Assembly (NCBI GenBank): GCA_900751695.1
Contig: CAADSS010000103.1
Span: 1-35,983 of the forward strand
Direction of reading: 5' to 3'
DNA: 35,983 nt
From: an uncultured Collinsella sp.
GTDB lineage: Bacteria > Actinomycetota > Coriobacteriia > Coriobacteriales > Coriobacteriaceae
Every line of letters begins with the position of its first letter. Positions within the stretch are counted from its first letter, which is position 1. The notes beneath the pieces are model-generated. The model searched no databases and was not told where the DNA came from. It saw nothing but the letters and a program-made list of their open reading frames with translations. Shown here one piece after another: positions 22,609 through 30,094 of this stretch. A program made the position numbers and the translations under genes.

Positions 22609-23643
22609 CTAGCGCGCGACGCGGGTGCCACCGTCGGCGGCGGATGCCACGGCTGCGATCTCGCCTGCGGTCACCAAGTTGGAATCGCCCTTGATGGTGA
22701 GCTTGAGGATCGAGGCTGCAATCGCGTAGTTGACAGCGTCCTGCGGGTCAAAGTCGTTGATGAGGGCATGGACGAGGCCGGCGTTGAAAGCGTCGCCGGC
22801 GGCAACGCCCTCGAGTACGTGCACGTCGTGAGCAGGGGAGAACCAGTGCTCGCCGCTCTCGGCCTCAAAGAGCATGCCCATCCAGATGGAGCGCTCGACG
22901 CAGGAGATGTTGCGGACGACCGAGGCGACCTTCTTGCAGCCGTACTCGGCGCAGATCTGGCGGGCCATCTCGACGTAGGTGTCGCGCTCCTCGATGCCAT
23001 GGGCAAGGGAGCCAGAGACGCAGGTCATGCCAAGGCCGGCAGGCGCATCCTCGTCGTTGGCGATGCAGATGTCGACGAGCGGCAGGAGTTCCTTCATGGT
23101 GGCCTGCGATTTCTCGGGCGACCACATCTTGCCGCGATAGTTCACGTCGCACACGGTGGTGATGCCCTTGGCGCGGCAGACGGTGAGGGCATCCTTGCAG
23201 GCGGCAGCCATCTCATCGGAGACGGCGGGGGTCACGCCGGAGAAATAGAAGACATCGATGCCCTTGAGGATCTCGTCCCAGTTAAAGACGTCGCGCTTGG
23301 CCATGTTGATGGCAGAGTACTTGCGGTCGTAGACGCAACCGTTACCGCGCTGCGAGGCGCCGACCTCAAACACATAGGAGCCAAGACGGTCGCCCTGACG
23401 CACGACGCGCGTGGTGTCGACGCCGTAGGCCTTCAGCGAACGCAGGGCGCACTCGCCCAGACGGTTGGCCGGGACAACGGAGACGTAAGCGGCCTTGTCG
23501 CCCTGGTAGGCCAGGGAAAGCGCAGTGTTGGCCTCGGCGCCGCCGTAGCGGACGTCAAACTCGGTTGCCTGCTCAATACGCAGGTGGTCTTTGGGTGAGA
23601 GTCTCATCATGATCTCGCCGAAGGTAAGAACCGTTTTACCCAT
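22609..23643 (-). CDS. kdgK: 2-keto-3-deoxygluconate kinase
   Basis: A 344-residue pfkB-family sugar kinase. It phosphorylates KDG to KDPG, linking altronate dehydratase to KDPG aldolase. The N-terminal VLTFGEIMMRLSPKDHLRIE and the YGGAEANTALSLAYQG stretch (about 33-48) are typical of KDG kinases; GVAAGDAFNAGLVHAL (about 294) has the catalytic Asp in the A-A-G-D anion-hole motif. The start at 23643 follows AAAAGGAGC. It heads a kdgK-kdgA transcript whose promoter lies about 140 bases upstream with two KDG-type operators and the conserved 5' stem-loop. Confidence 0.93.
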   Translation of the reverse strand: MGKTVLTFGEIMMRLSPKDHLRIEQATEFDVRYGGAEANTALSLAYQGDKAAYVSVVPANRLGECALRSLKAYGVDTTRVVRQGDRLGSYVFEVGASQRGNGCVYDRKYSAINMAKRDVFNWDEILKGIDVFYFSGVTPAVSDEMAAACKDALTVCRAKGITTVCDVNYRGKMWSPEKSQATMKELLPLVDICIANDEDAPAGLGMTCVSGSLAHGIEERDTYVEMARQICAEYGCKKVASVVRNISCVERSIWMGMLFEAESGEHWFSPAHDVHVLEGVAAGDAFNAGLVHALINDFDPQDAVNYAIAASILKLTIKGDSNLVTAGEIAAVASAADGGTRVAR

Positions 23644-23685
23644 GGTCGCGCAGCTCCTTTTACTCGTGCGTACACCTTTGATATG

Positions 23686-23743
23686 GCGTTGGCACGCAGG
23701 TGCCAAGACGGTAGGGTGCGTCTTTGCACCTGCGTGCCAACGC
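23686..23743 (-). promoter_or_regulatory. 5' leader stem-loop of kdgK
   Basis: A perfect 18-bp stem (23686-23703 with 23726-23743) and a 22-base loop (23704-23725), near-identical in loop and covarying in stem to 18233-18290. Within the loop AAGACG and CGTCTT can pair, leaving an apical GTAGGGTG (plus-strand reading). It lies between the operators and the kdgK ribosome site. Confidence 0.75.
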
Positions 23744-23748
23744 TAGCC

Positions 23749-23812
23749 GAAATCGGTTTACGAAATCGGTTTCGTTTCGAGTTGTAGTATACTCACCTAC
23801 AGCGTTTTGCAA
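23749..23812 (-). promoter_or_regulatory. kdgK promoter with two KDG-type operators
   Basis: TTGCAA (23807-23812) and TATACT (23786-23791) are 15 bases apart on the minus strand. Downstream come GAAATCGGTTTC (23762-23773, plus reading) and a second copy GAAATCGGTTTA (23749-23760), the centres 13 bases apart. They fit LacI-family operators with central CG. The divergent LacI gene starts about 65 bases from the -35 box and may be controlled from the same sites. Confidence 0.7.
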
Positions 23813-23875
23813 CCGAGATTTTTAAAAAATGCCTAAAATGGCTCAGACTGCCGACATTGGGAAACGGGGTGCGCT

Positions 23876-24898
23876 ATGGCGCAGATGAGAATCAAGGACA
23901 TTGCCGCCGAGGCGGGCGTGAGCCCGGCCACGGTCTCGCGCTATCTCAACAACCGCCCCGGGCAAATGACCGAGGAGACCCGTGCTCGCATCGCGGCAGT
24001 TATCGAGCGCACCGGCTATCGCCCACGTGCCGCCGCGCGCAATCTGCGCAGCTCGCGCACCAACCTCATCGGCGTGATCCTGGCCGACATCGCCAACCCG
24101 TTCTCCAGCGCCATGCTCGAAGGGCTTTCCGTCAGCGCCGCCGCGCGCGGCTGCTCGCTCATGACGGCCATTAGCGGCAACGACCCCGCTAAGGAAGCGG
24201 AGTCGCTCACCAGGCTTATCGATGCCGGCGTGGACGGCCTGGTCGTCAACACCTGCGGAGGCAATGACGAGGCGATCGCCGCGGCAGCGGGACGTCTGCC
24301 TGTTGTGCTGCTCGACCGCGACGTTGCCGACGGCGGTGTCGATCTAGTGACATCTAACAACCGTGAGCTGGTCGCCGGTCTGGTAGACGCCTTGGCCGCT
24401 GCAGGCAGCGAGCGCCTGTGCCTGCTCACCGAGGCAAGCGACGACAGCCCCGTCCGTCGCGAGCGCGCCGAGGCCTTTGCCGACGAGCTTTCGCGACGCG
24501 GCCTTGCGGGCGAGGTCGTCACCTTGGCCGACGGTGGCGCCACGGGTGTCGGTCGCTTGGACGAGACCATCCGCGGCTATGCGGGCAAAAGGCTCGGCCT
24601 TATCGCTGTCAACGGCCTGGTCTTCCTGCGCCTGACCGAGGCGCTGGCGCAGCTTGGTCCCTCGCTGCCGGCGGGGCTCAAGATCGCGACGTTTGACGAC
24701 TATCCCTGGAACCATGTGCTCTTTGGCGGTGTGACCACGGCAGCGCAAGACACCATCACCATTGCCGAGCGCGTAGTCGAGCGCCTGTCCGAGCGCATCG
24801 ACGTCGTTACCACCACGGTGGGCGAGGCCGCAAAGCTCGCCCCCAAGCGCATCGAGATTCCCGGCCACATCGAACATCGCGCATCAACCTCGCGCTAG
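23876..24898 (+). CDS. LacI-family transcriptional regulator 2, probable KDG regulator
   Basis: A 340-residue LacI-type repressor. The helix-turn-helix is RIKDIAAEAGVSPATVSRYL (residues 5-24), followed by the hinge and an effector domain starting at TNLIGVILADIANPFSSAML. It resembles KdgR of Bacillus, also a LacI-type protein, but the family is large and the ligand cannot be proven. Divergence from kdgK, with GAAATCGGTTTC operators between, makes it the likely binder of that motif here and at 18296 and 18421. The start at 23876 follows ACGGGG; a second in-frame ATG is at 23885. Its stop codon overlaps the palindrome of the following toxin-antitoxin promoter. Confidence 0.88.
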   Translation: MAQMRIKDIAAEAGVSPATVSRYLNNRPGQMTEETRARIAAVIERTGYRPRAAARNLRSSRTNLIGVILADIANPFSSAMLEGLSVSAAARGCSLMTAISGNDPAKEAESLTRLIDAGVDGLVVNTCGGNDEAIAAAAGRLPVVLLDRDVADGGVDLVTSNNRELVAGLVDALAAAGSERLCLLTEASDDSPVRRERAEAFADELSRRGLAGEVVTLADGGATGVGRLDETIRGYAGKRLGLIAVNGLVFLRLTEALAQLGPSLPAGLKIATFDDYPWNHVLFGGVTTAAQDTITIAERVVERLSERIDVVTTTVGEAAKLAPKRIEIPGHIEHRASTSR

Positions 24899-24919
24899 TC
24901 TATATGATAATATATAGAC
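24898..24919. promoter_or_regulatory. Palindromic operator/promoter of the toxin-antitoxin pair
   Basis: GTCTATAT-GATAAT-ATATAGAC is a perfect 8-bp inverted repeat that contains -10-like sequence. It begins on the last base of the upstream stop codon and lies 20 bases before the antitoxin start, behind AGGAGG. An N-terminal ribbon-helix-helix domain in the antitoxin is an obvious candidate to bind it. Confidence 0.65.
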
Positions 24920-24940
24920 AATGTCATACAGGAGGTATCC

Positions 24941-25435
24941 ATGGCTGCGTCTGTGCTGAGTGTGCGAGTGGACTCGTCAATTAAAGACTCATTTGCCGAA
25001 CTGTGCGAAGAGCTTGGCATGACTTCGTCTGTTGCGGTCAATATGTTTATGAGGCAGATGCTGCGCGAGCGCTCTCTGCCGTTTGTTCCTTCACTTGGTA
25101 AAAGCTTTGCGAGCGAAAGCGCCGCGACGGGCATTTTGAATACTGCCCAGATTGAGTCCGCCGTCCGCGAGGCAGCCAGCTCGATTCCCGCCATCAAAAC
25201 CGTGATTCTTTTTGGTTCGTATGCCCGGGGCGAGGCACATGTCGATAGCGATATTGACTTGCGTCTCGAAGTCGATCGCGAACAGGGCTTTGGTCTTTTC
25301 GCGTTGTCGGCGTTTGGCGAGGCGGTTCGCAAAGAAACCGGGAAGCAGGTTGACCTTGTCTCGAGTGACTATCTTGATGACGATCTTGCCGCGGTAATCG
25401 AGCGCGAAGGAGTGATCCTTTATGATCGCGCGTAA
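24941..25435 (+). CDS. RelB/DinJ-type ribbon-helix-helix domain fused to MNT nucleotidyltransferase (antitoxin)
   Basis: A 164-residue two-domain protein. Residues 1-46 read as a RelB/DinJ-like DNA-binding domain: strand VLSVRVDSSIKDSFAELCEE followed by LGMTSSVAVNMFMRQMLRER. Residues 70-164 are a minimal nucleotidyltransferase with GSYARGEAHVDSDIDL (92-107; catalytic D104, D106) and a third Asp in KQVDLVSS. MNT antitoxins inactivate HEPN toxins by adding AMP to a tyrosine. The typical MntA has no such N-terminal domain; here DNA binding and toxin modification sit in one chain. It overlaps the HEPN gene by 14 bases. Codon use is less GC-rich than neighbours, pointing to transfer. Confidence 0.85.
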   Translation: MAASVLSVRVDSSIKDSFAELCEELGMTSSVAVNMFMRQMLRERSLPFVPSLGKSFASESAATGILNTAQIESAVREAASSIPAIKTVILFGSYARGEAHVDSDIDLRLEVDREQGFGLFALSAFGEAVRKETGKQVDLVSSDYLDDDLAAVIEREGVILYDRA

Positions 25436-25793
25436 GTCAGACAGCCTTCGCGCCCAAGAGGTTTTGGATGCCATCTCTGAAACGAACGAGCGCATCAAGG
25501 CTTTTGATATCACCGAGGACCAGTTTCTGCATGGGAATGACGTGCGGACGAGGGCGTTGGCGGACTCCCTTTTGATGTGTGCGCTTAGGGTGACGGAAGA
25601 AGCGGGCAAATTGTCGGAACGCTCGCAGCGGCTTCATCCCGAAATTGAGTGGCGTGGAATTATCGGCATGAGAAATTATCTTGCGCATGATTACGGCAAT
25701 GTTGACCGCTCGGTTGTTTGGGATGCAGTGACGATGGAGTTCCCTACGCTGGAACGAGCCTGTAGACAAATTGTCTCCGAATCTGAACGCTAG
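25422..25793 (+). CDS. HEPN-domain toxin (HepT-like)
   Basis: A 123-residue all-helical HEPN (DUF86-like) protein. The RNase motif R-x4-H-x-Y is complete: R84, H89, Y91 in MRNYLAHDYG, where the tyrosine is the known target of MNT-catalysed AMPylation in HepT. DSLLMCALRVTEEAGKLS is the family's typical central helix. It starts inside the antitoxin gene (14-base overlap), so its translation is likely coupled to the antitoxin. Predicted role: ribonuclease toxin, held silent by the upstream MNT protein; whether the pair serves phage defence or element maintenance is unknown. Confidence 0.88.
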   Translation: MIARKSDSLRAQEVLDAISETNERIKAFDITEDQFLHGNDVRTRALADSLLMCALRVTEEAGKLSERSQRLHPEIEWRGIIGMRNYLAHDYGNVDRSVVWDAVTMEFPTLERACRQIVSESER

Positions 25794-25927
25794 CCGCTCA
25801 TTCGTGACTGCCTGTTCGCGCACGTTTTTTGAGCGCTTGATACGCTTTAACCCTGCGGAAACATTTTTCTGCGATAGTATCTGCGATATAGACCAGTCGA
25901 AACCCGCCCGAAAGAAAGGGGAGCGAC

Positions 25928-27265
25928 ATGAACCAGCAGAACATCGATTACGTACTCCGCTCCGTAGAGCAGCGTGACATCCGCTTTGTGCGTCTGTGGT
26001 TTGTCGACATTCTCGGCCGCCTCAAGAACTTTGCCATTAGCCCCGAGGACCTCGAGGTCGCTTTTGAGGAGGGTATTGGCTTTGACGGCTCCGCCATCGA
26101 GGGCTTTGCCACGCCCGAGGAAGCCGACATGCTGGCGTTTCCCGATGCTTCGACCTTCCAGATTTTGCCGTGGCGCCCGAGCCACAACGGCGTCGCCCGC
26201 GTGTTCTGCGACGTGTGCACTCCCGATTGCAAGCCCTTTGCCGGCGACCCGCGCGATGCCCTGCGCCGCATGTTCCGCAAGGCCGAGAAAGCTGGCTACC
26301 TGCTCAACGTGGGTGCCGAGCTGGAGTATTACTACTTCCCCGACGAGCACACCCCCGAGCCGCTCGACAACGTGGGCTACTTCGATCTTTCGGTGAGCGA
26401 CGCCGCTCGCGACCTGCGCCGCAACACGGTCCTCACGCTCGAGAAGATGTCCGTGCCCGTGGAGTACACCTTCCACGCCGCCAGTCGCTCGCAGCATGGC
26501 ATGAGCCTGCGCCACGCCGAGGCCCTGAGCATGTCCGACGCCATCACCACGGCCAAGCTCATCATTAAGCAGCAGGCCTACGAGAGCGGTTGCCACGCCT
26601 CCTTTATGCCCAAGCCGTTAGCGGGCGAGGACGGCAGCGCTATGTTTTTGCATCAGTCGCTGTTCGACCACGACGGCAACAACGTCTTTTGGGGCGAGGA
26701 CGACGAGAAGTACCATCTCTCCGATACCGCCAAGCACTATATGGCCGGCATCTTGGCGCACGCGCGCGAGATCAGCGCCATCACCAACCCCACGGTCAAC
26801 TCGTACAAGCGCATCACCACGGGCGGCGACTCCGTGCCGCAGTACGCCACGTGGGGCCTGCGCAATCGTGCGAGCATGATCCGTATCCCGGTCTACAAGC
26901 CCGGCAAGCAGCTGTCCACGCGCATCGAGCTGCGCAGCCCCGACCCCATGGCCAATCCGTACCTGGTCAACGCCGTCACGCTGGCGGCTGGTCTCGATGG
27001 CATCGAGCGCAAGCTGGAGCTCCCGCCCGAGGCCACGGCCGAGACGCTCAAATTCACCGACCGTCAGATGCTCGAGGCCGGCTACGCACCGCTGCCGCGC
27101 TCGCTCAAAGAGGCGCTTGACGTCTTTGAGGACTCGCAGTTTATGAAGGATGCCCTCGGCGAGCACATCCACAGCTTCTTCCTCAAAAAGAAGCGCGACG
27201 AATGGCATAAGTTTGAGTCCACGATCACCGAGTGGGAGATCAAGCACTACCTGGCGAACTCCTAA
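25928..27265 (+). CDS. glnA: Glutamine synthetase, type I
   Basis: A 445-residue GlnA, matching the shorter GSI-alpha length. It makes glutamine from glutamate, ammonia and ATP as a dodecamer. Motifs in order: RLWFVDILGRLKNFAI, GFDGSAIEGF (about 49-58), the metal-ligand segment EYYYFP, KQQAYESGCHASFMPKP with the active-site loop, NPTVNSYKRI (about 289) with the ammonium-binding region, and RIELRSPDPMANPYL. The adenylylation-site tyrosine segment of GSI-beta is not apparent, so feedback or protein control is likelier. AAAGGGGAGC precedes the ATG. An OmpR-type regulator follows by 50 bases in the same direction. Confidence 0.97.
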   Translation: MNQQNIDYVLRSVEQRDIRFVRLWFVDILGRLKNFAISPEDLEVAFEEGIGFDGSAIEGFATPEEADMLAFPDASTFQILPWRPSHNGVARVFCDVCTPDCKPFAGDPRDALRRMFRKAEKAGYLLNVGAELEYYYFPDEHTPEPLDNVGYFDLSVSDAARDLRRNTVLTLEKMSVPVEYTFHAASRSQHGMSLRHAEALSMSDAITTAKLIIKQQAYESGCHASFMPKPLAGEDGSAMFLHQSLFDHDGNNVFWGEDDEKYHLSDTAKHYMAGILAHAREISAITNPTVNSYKRITTGGDSVPQYATWGLRNRASMIRIPVYKPGKQLSTRIELRSPDPMANPYLVNAVTLAAGLDGIERKLELPPEATAETLKFTDRQMLEAGYAPLPRSLKEALDVFEDSQFMKDALGEHIHSFFLKKKRDEWHKFESTITEWEIKHYLANS

Positions 27266-27315
27266 TCGCGCTGGCTTGTTCCAGTACGATTGAGCTCATT
27301 TCCTTGGAGGCCGAT

Positions 27316-27978
27316 ATGTCCGAAAAGAGTGCCCTGTTCATGGCGCGCACGACGCGCTTCCACGAGTTTGCCCGCAGCTTGACGACCACCCTGGGTGTCG
27401 AGGTGAGCCTGGCTACCCCCGATTCGCCGACTGCGGCGCACGACTTTGACCTGCTGATCCTCGATTCCGACGGCATCCGCAGCGACCGCATCGATCAGAT
27501 TGCCAAGTGGCTTGACGATCGCGGCGGCGTCCCCATGTTGGTGATCGTCGACGACGAGGCGCTCGGCACCCTGCGCCTGCCGTATCACGCGCATGCCGAC
27601 TTTGTATGCCCCACGGCGACGCCCAACGAACTCAAGGCTCGCGCACAGCGCCTGATGGGCGAGGAGGAGACCGTCGCCGCCGACGATGTGCTCAACATCG
27701 ATAACCTCGAGATTAACCTGGCTACCTACCAGGTGACACTCGATAACGAGCCCATCGACCTGACACTGATGGAGTACTCGCTGCTGAGCTTTTTGGCGAC
27801 GCACCCCAACCGCGCCTACAGCCGCGAGGTGCTGCTGCACCGCGTGTGGGGCTTTGAGTACTGCGGCGGCACGCGCACCGTCGACGTGCACATTCGACGC
27901 ATCCGCTCCAAGGTGGGCCCGCAGATCGCGGCGCACATCACCACCGTCCGCGGCGTGGGCTATCTGTTTAAGGACTAG
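27316..27978 (+). CDS. OmpR-family regulator with degenerate receiver, GlnR-like
   Basis: A 220-residue two-domain regulator. The first 115 residues have a receiver-like fold but lack the acidic pair after the first strand (the N-terminus reads SALFMARTTRF); FDLLILDSDG keeps an Asp at the usual phosphorylation strand. Residues 125-220 form a typical OmpR/PhoB winged helix (LTLMEYSLLSFLATHPNRAY, RVWGFEYCGGTRTVDVHIRR, TVRGVGYLF). No sensor kinase lies nearby. Actinobacterial GlnR is likewise an orphan OmpR-type protein with an atypical receiver that controls glnA, so the position after glnA makes a nitrogen-control role a fair inference. ATG 27316 follows TTGGAGG. Confidence 0.82.
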   Translation: MSEKSALFMARTTRFHEFARSLTTTLGVEVSLATPDSPTAAHDFDLLILDSDGIRSDRIDQIAKWLDDRGGVPMLVIVDDEALGTLRLPYHAHADFVCPTATPNELKARAQRLMGEEETVAADDVLNIDNLEINLATYQVTLDNEPIDLTLMEYSLLSFLATHPNRAYSREVLLHRVWGFEYCGGTRTVDVHIRRIRSKVGPQIAAHITTVRGVGYLFKD

Positions 27979-27982
27979 ATTT

Positions 27983-28019
27983 CCACCACAAAGGGGACAG
28001 GCACTTTTGTGGTGGTTTT
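27983..28019 (+). terminator. Intrinsic terminator after the GlnR-like gene
   Basis: A perfect 10-bp stem (27983-27992 with 28006-28015; CCACCACAAA), loop containing GGGGACAGGCAC, then TTTT. Confidence 0.9.
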
Positions 28020-28133
28020 GACGCAGGTACGGATTCCTTTCGGGTCTGCGGCAGAACTTAAGCCTTCCTAAAAGATTGCGTTCTCATACACGTACGCCCG
28101 CATATTGGGGTACAACTCAACGTGAACAATGAT

Positions 28134-28160
28134 GGCCCGCCACATGTTTGGCGGGCCTTT
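28134..28160 (+). other. Hairpin in the htrA leader
   Basis: A perfect 9-bp GC-rich stem (28134-28142 with 28149-28157) followed by TTTGG, 27 bases before the htrA start. It is either a weak terminator/attenuator or a leader stem that affects htrA expression. Confidence 0.5.
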
Positions 28161-28186
28161 GGTTATTTGACGAAAGGATCGCAGCT

Positions 28187-29647
28187 ATGAGCGAGTACGA
28201 TTCCCAGCGTCCCCAGGATGCGGGCAACGCCGGCGAGACCCAGCAGCAGCCGCGCGTGCAGGTGGAGTCGACGCCTGCCGGCAGCAACATTCCCTACGTG
28301 CAGGCCTACGACACGCAGACCGGCAAGCCGCTGGGCGGTGCGCAGGTCGTGAACAAGCACACGGTGGTCAAGACCAAGACCAAAAAGCTGCCGATCTTTA
28401 TTACGGCACTCGCCGGCTGTGCCTGCGGCGCCCTGCTGGTCATTGCGCTCATTATGAGCGGCACGCTCAATATCGGTGGCGGCAAGAATGCCGTGACGGC
28501 GGGGGCTTCGGGCTCATCGACGCAAAAGATTACGATTGATTCCGAGGACACCACGTTGGCCGAGGCCGTTTCTGCCAAGGCCCTGCCCTCCGTCGTTTCC
28601 ATCACCGCCACTTCGAGCGGCAGCCAGAATGGCTCGCTTTCGCAGTCTGCCGACGAGTCGGATAGTTCGGGCAGCGTCGGTTCGGGCGTGGTGCTCGATA
28701 CCGAGGGCCACATCCTCACCAACAACCACGTGGTCGATGGTTACGACCAGTACGTGGTGACCATGGACGACGGCACCACCTACGAGGCCGAGTTCGTGGG
28801 CAACGATGCCTCGAGCGACCTGGCCGTCATCAAGCTCAAGGACGCCGACGCCTCCAAGCTCACGCCGATCGAGATCGGTGATTCCTCCAAGCTCAACGTG
28901 GGCGAGTGGGTCATGGCGATCGGCTCGCCCTTTGGCAACGAGCAGTCTGTCTCCACGGGCATTGTGTCGGCGCTCTACCGCTCCACGGCCATGAGCTCTA
29001 CCAGCGGTAACACCATCTATGCCAACATGATCCAGACCGATGCCGCCATCAACCCGGGCAACTCCGGTGGCGCGCTCGTTAACGACAATGGCGAGCTTGT
29101 GGGTATCAACTCGCTCATCGAGAGCTACTCGGGCTCCAGCTCGGGCGTGGGCTTTGCTATTCCCGTTAACTACGCCAAGAACATTGCCGACCAGATTATC
29201 GACGGCAAGACGCCGGTGCATCCGTACATGGGCGCCACGCTTTCGAGCGTCAACGCGCTCAACGCCCGCACCAACAAGCTGAGCACCGATAGCGGCGCGT
29301 ATGTGGCGAGCGTCGTTGAGGATGGTCCTGCCGCCAAGGCTGGCATCCAAGAGGGCGATGTCATTACCAAGCTGGGCGACGATGAGATTACGAGCGCCGA
29401 TGGCCTGATCATTGCGCTGCGCAGCCACGAGGTGGGCGAGAAAGTCGAGATCACGCTTATGCGCGGCAAGGAAGAGAAGAAGGTCACGGTTGAGCTGGGC
29501 TCCGATGAGGAGCTGCAGAACCAGCAGCAGGACGACAGTTCGACCGACACCGGCAACGGCGGTATTACCGACGAGCAGCTGCGCCAGTACCTGGAGGAGC
29601 TGCTAGGCCAGCAGGGCCAGGGCCAGGGCTACGGCCAGGGTTTCTAA
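28187..29647 (+). CDS. htrA: HtrA/DegP-type serine protease with PDZ domain, membrane-anchored
   Basis: A 486-residue trypsin-like protease. Residues 1-66 are a hydrophilic cytoplasmic tail, 68-92 a membrane helix (LPIFITALAGCACGALLVIA), then the outer catalytic domain with H181 (TNNHVVDGY), D211 (SSDLAVI) and S293 (GNSGGAL). A PDZ domain spans about 345-450 (YVASVVEDGPAAKAGIQEGD), and the end is rich in Gln and Gly (GQQGQGQGYGQGF). HtrA proteins degrade misfolded envelope proteins under stress. The start is ATG 28187 after GAAAGGATC. It is a single-gene transcript bounded by a leader hairpin and a strong terminator. Confidence 0.95.
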   Translation: MSEYDSQRPQDAGNAGETQQQPRVQVESTPAGSNIPYVQAYDTQTGKPLGGAQVVNKHTVVKTKTKKLPIFITALAGCACGALLVIALIMSGTLNIGGGKNAVTAGASGSSTQKITIDSEDTTLAEAVSAKALPSVVSITATSSGSQNGSLSQSADESDSSGSVGSGVVLDTEGHILTNNHVVDGYDQYVVTMDDGTTYEAEFVGNDASSDLAVIKLKDADASKLTPIEIGDSSKLNVGEWVMAIGSPFGNEQSVSTGIVSALYRSTAMSSTSGNTIYANMIQTDAAINPGNSGGALVNDNGELVGINSLIESYSGSSSGVGFAIPVNYAKNIADQIIDGKTPVHPYMGATLSSVNALNARTNKLSTDSGAYVASVVEDGPAAKAGIQEGDVITKLGDDEITSADGLIIALRSHEVGEKVEITLMRGKEEKKVTVELGSDEELQNQQQDDSSTDTGNGGITDEQLRQYLEELLGQQGQGQGYGQGF

Positions 29648-29673
29648 CGAGCTGTATCGCACATACCGATGCC

Positions 29674-29712
29674 AGAGGGGCTGTCCCATCAACGCGGGAC
29701 AGCCCCTCTTTT
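29674..29712 (+). terminator. Intrinsic terminator after htrA
   Basis: A perfect 14-bp stem (29674-29687 with 29696-29709), eight-base loop, then TTTTCTT. Confidence 0.93.
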
Positions 29713-29717
29713 CTTAT

Positions 29718-29748
29718 TGATCCGTTGGGGACGGAGGAAAACGGATCA
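29718..29748. repeat. 31-bp hairpin repeat TGATCCGTT...AACGGATCA
   Basis: Arms 29718-29726 and 29740-29748 are perfectly inverted; the loop is GGGGACGGAGGAA. The reverse complement of its first 19 bases from the right end is found at 35965-35983, so it is a repeated unit. Confidence 0.75.
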
Positions 29749-29783
29749 CTTGGGGCTGACAAGAGGCCTGGTTCGTAATGGTC

Positions 29784-29986
29784 TGGACAGTTAGTTCAGA
29801 TACGTATAAATCTGGGACAGCTTGGAATGCGTTTTGAGCAATTTTTGATTGGGATGGGGCTCGAATGGGTGTTTGGAAGGGAGAGTGGGACGTTTACATG
29901 GTCTCGAGGAGCCCGAATTCGTCGAAACAGGGGTGTTCGTGCCTGATTTAGCTCTAGGATTTATACGTATCTGAACTAACTGTCCA
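29784..29986. repeat. 203-bp noncoding element with perfect 29-bp inverted ends
   Basis: Bases 29784-29812 and 29958-29986 are exact inverted copies (outer end TGGACAGTTAGTTCAGATAC). The 145-base interior has no ORF or SD-like start and is of ordinary composition. Perfect ends suggest recent mobility or selection for structure. I see no target duplication. It occupies the gap between htrA and ligA; the rest of that gap (29987-30094) shows nothing clear besides ordinary upstream sequence of ligA. Confidence 0.8.
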
Positions 29987-30094
29987 CCCCAGTCTGGCGG
30001 CTGCCGATTCGGTGCGGTTTGAGACCGCTATTCGGCCTCATTGCGACCGGTGGTACTCTAGTATCCGTTTGAAATCGAGCGAAGGAGTGCCGCT

